This document shows, piece by piece, positions 62,917 through 64,000 of a DNA stretch of 64,000 nucleotides. The first letter of the stretch is position 1. Each line of letters opens with the position of its first letter. The notes beneath the pieces are model-generated. The model did not search any database. It saw only the letters and a list, made by a program, of their open reading frames with translations, and was not told the origin of the DNA. Position numbers and translations under genes: made by a program. Source of the stretch: Gari tellinella (lineage: Eukaryota; Mollusca; Bivalvia; Cardiida; Psammobiidae); the NCBI GenBank assembly GCA_922989275.2, contig OV277857.1, positions 3,534,001-3,598,000 of the forward strand. Reading direction: 5' to 3'.

Positions 62917-63588
62917 CTTCTAATTAGGATCAAAACAGTTCTGTGTATTGTCAAGTAATGTACAAGTATATATGTGCATTGATTACCTCCCTTTAATGAA
63001 ATTTTGCATCGGTAGTAACTAGTAAGCTTCCTTATGTATACTTGAATCTACACTTTCCATATTATGAAACTTATAATGTAAAATTGATTTTTAAAATTTA
63101 TTGTATGATCTTTGATTAAATCGCAAACAATCAAAGCTAATGTTTTGTAAAAAAATAAAATTATTTAAAGGTTTATAAGACTAAAACAGATCAACTCTTT
63201 AAGTCACAACTAATCTAGATATGAGTCTTATATTTATCATAGATAAATTTCAATTCAAAATACATTTCACATTTTATTTACAAGTAGATCTAGATTTACT
63301 CGGACTACATGGCTAATATTTGCTAAAACTGACGGTAACACTTCCTTAAGCAGTTATTTCAAATTTCAATACGCAATCATCACGACGTCATCATATGACG
63401 TCAACCGTGCTCAGCGGGCACTATTAGCGGGCACTATCGTAAAATAGTGACCGGTAGCTCGTACAAAGATAAAGAAGGAGCGTACGTAGGTAAGGTATAC
63501 TATAGTTTTATATTAATATTCAGCATGAAGAGGGCTAATTTTCGTGTGTATTAAGACATTATCTTTTACTTGTTTTGAAACATTTCAG
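62917..63588. other. intron before exon 8 without recognised feature
   Basis: AT-rich with a small GCGGGCACTAT direct repeat near 63415-63435. No repeat family was recognised. Confidence 0.4.
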
Positions 63589-64000
63589 TGCTTGCCAAAG
63601 ATTTTGTGAGGCGGAGTGTTCACAGACTGTCGGGAAGAAATCATCAGTTCCCTCGTCATCATTTGAAAGAGGAGAAAGCAAGCCCCATTCCAAACCCTAA
63701 AAACAAATCAGAGCAGCTGTCGCCAGACAGCAGTGTTGTGTTTGGGTCGACTAATCCAGCGTTCATGGCGGAGGAGCTGCCGACGCCCACTCCTACACCC
63801 CCTGTAGACAGACGATACACGGAGTTCCCGACACGTCAAGCTGGGGCCACTCCAGCAACAGTAGTATCTACCAGTGAACTCAAACTACATGAACAGAAAC
63901 AAGCTGACACAAAGGCCACCAAGCCAGCTAGAGTGGATGTACATGCACATAAACAGTATGCCAATGTGCCATTTCCCCCAGTATCAGATCTGCGCGTTAG
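63589..64000 (+). CDS. gene 2, exon 8 (runs off window): cytoplasmic tail
   Basis: The acceptor GAAACATTTCAG ends at 63588. The phase-1 entry gives VLAKDFVRRSVHRLSGRN and stays open to the last base, 137 codons. The tail is basic near the membrane (VRRSVHRLSGR), then Pro/Thr-rich (LPTPTPTPP). Possible signalling motifs are NPAF (NPxF type), YTEF, and YANV, which fits the Y-x-N pattern read by Grb2-type SH2 domains. That reading is inference from motif shape only. The summed coding length to the window edge is about 483 residues and no stop is seen. Confidence 0.85.

Overview
The window looks like the genome of an invertebrate animal, most likely a bivalve mollusc. The evidence is split genes with GT-AG introns, very dense miniature inverted-repeat transposable elements (MITEs), and a dispersed repeat beginning TTTAGCTCACCTG and ending near CTTGTTT that I associate with bivalve genomes (recollection, not a search). 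The species cannot be told. No prokaryotic or organellar content is seen. Most short open frames here are translations of repeats.

Genes. (1) The last two exons of a plus-strand gene (11555-12018 and 14649-16264) encode about 690 residues of a Ser/Asn/Gln-rich protein with two LxxLL motifs, probably a transcriptional regulator. Its upstream exons lie before the window. (2) A second plus-strand gene starts at 39980 and runs off the right edge. Eight exons (39980-40223, 49743-49945, 51439-51638, 53142-53177, 55227-55316, 56424-56537, 61646-61807, 63589->64000) join in one continuous frame. They encode a type I membrane protein: signal peptide, N-terminal ectodomain, two EGF-like domains, one transmembrane helix and a Pro/Thr-rich cytoplasmic tail.

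Exon edges in gene 2 have become minisatellites. Sixteen 120-bp units carry the acceptor and first part of exon 2. About 25 acceptor-like units precede the second EGF exon. About forty 88-bp units carry the end of that exon plus its GTAAGT donor, organised in a 10-unit (880-bp) higher-order repeat.

Repeat families (my letters). TTAA-flanked: A (about 250 bp, TTAACCCATTACCCCATA ends), B (214 bp), C (ends TTAACTCTTTGCATGC), E (about 250 bp, ends TTAACYCTTT). TA-flanked: F (TACAGYGCTCCCTCTCTACA ends), G (TACAGTAAAACCTC ends), H (TACAGTCGAA ends), I (250 bp, TACAGTGGAGAATCTG ends). CAGGG-ended: D (CAGGGCTCCAGATAAG) and J (CAGGGCTGCCATTTCTCC, 6-bp target duplications). K is the bivalve-type TTTAGCTCACCTG repeat. 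Smaller families are L, M and N. Most of these have a long, near-perfect hairpin at the centre. Related hairpin cores recur in families with unrelated ends, and TTAA elements repeatedly sit inside the TTAA at hairpin apices.

Two small LTR-type elements (31727-32104 minus, 34839-35330 plus) carry tRNA-like sequences inside their LTRs and share a related internal region. A 36-bp minisatellite (30060-31720) lies inside a G-like element. Layout: 1-11554 is intron or upstream DNA of gene 1; 16265-39979 is intergenic and saturated with MITEs; 40224-63588 is gene 2 introns with MITEs, K copies and the splice-edge arrays.
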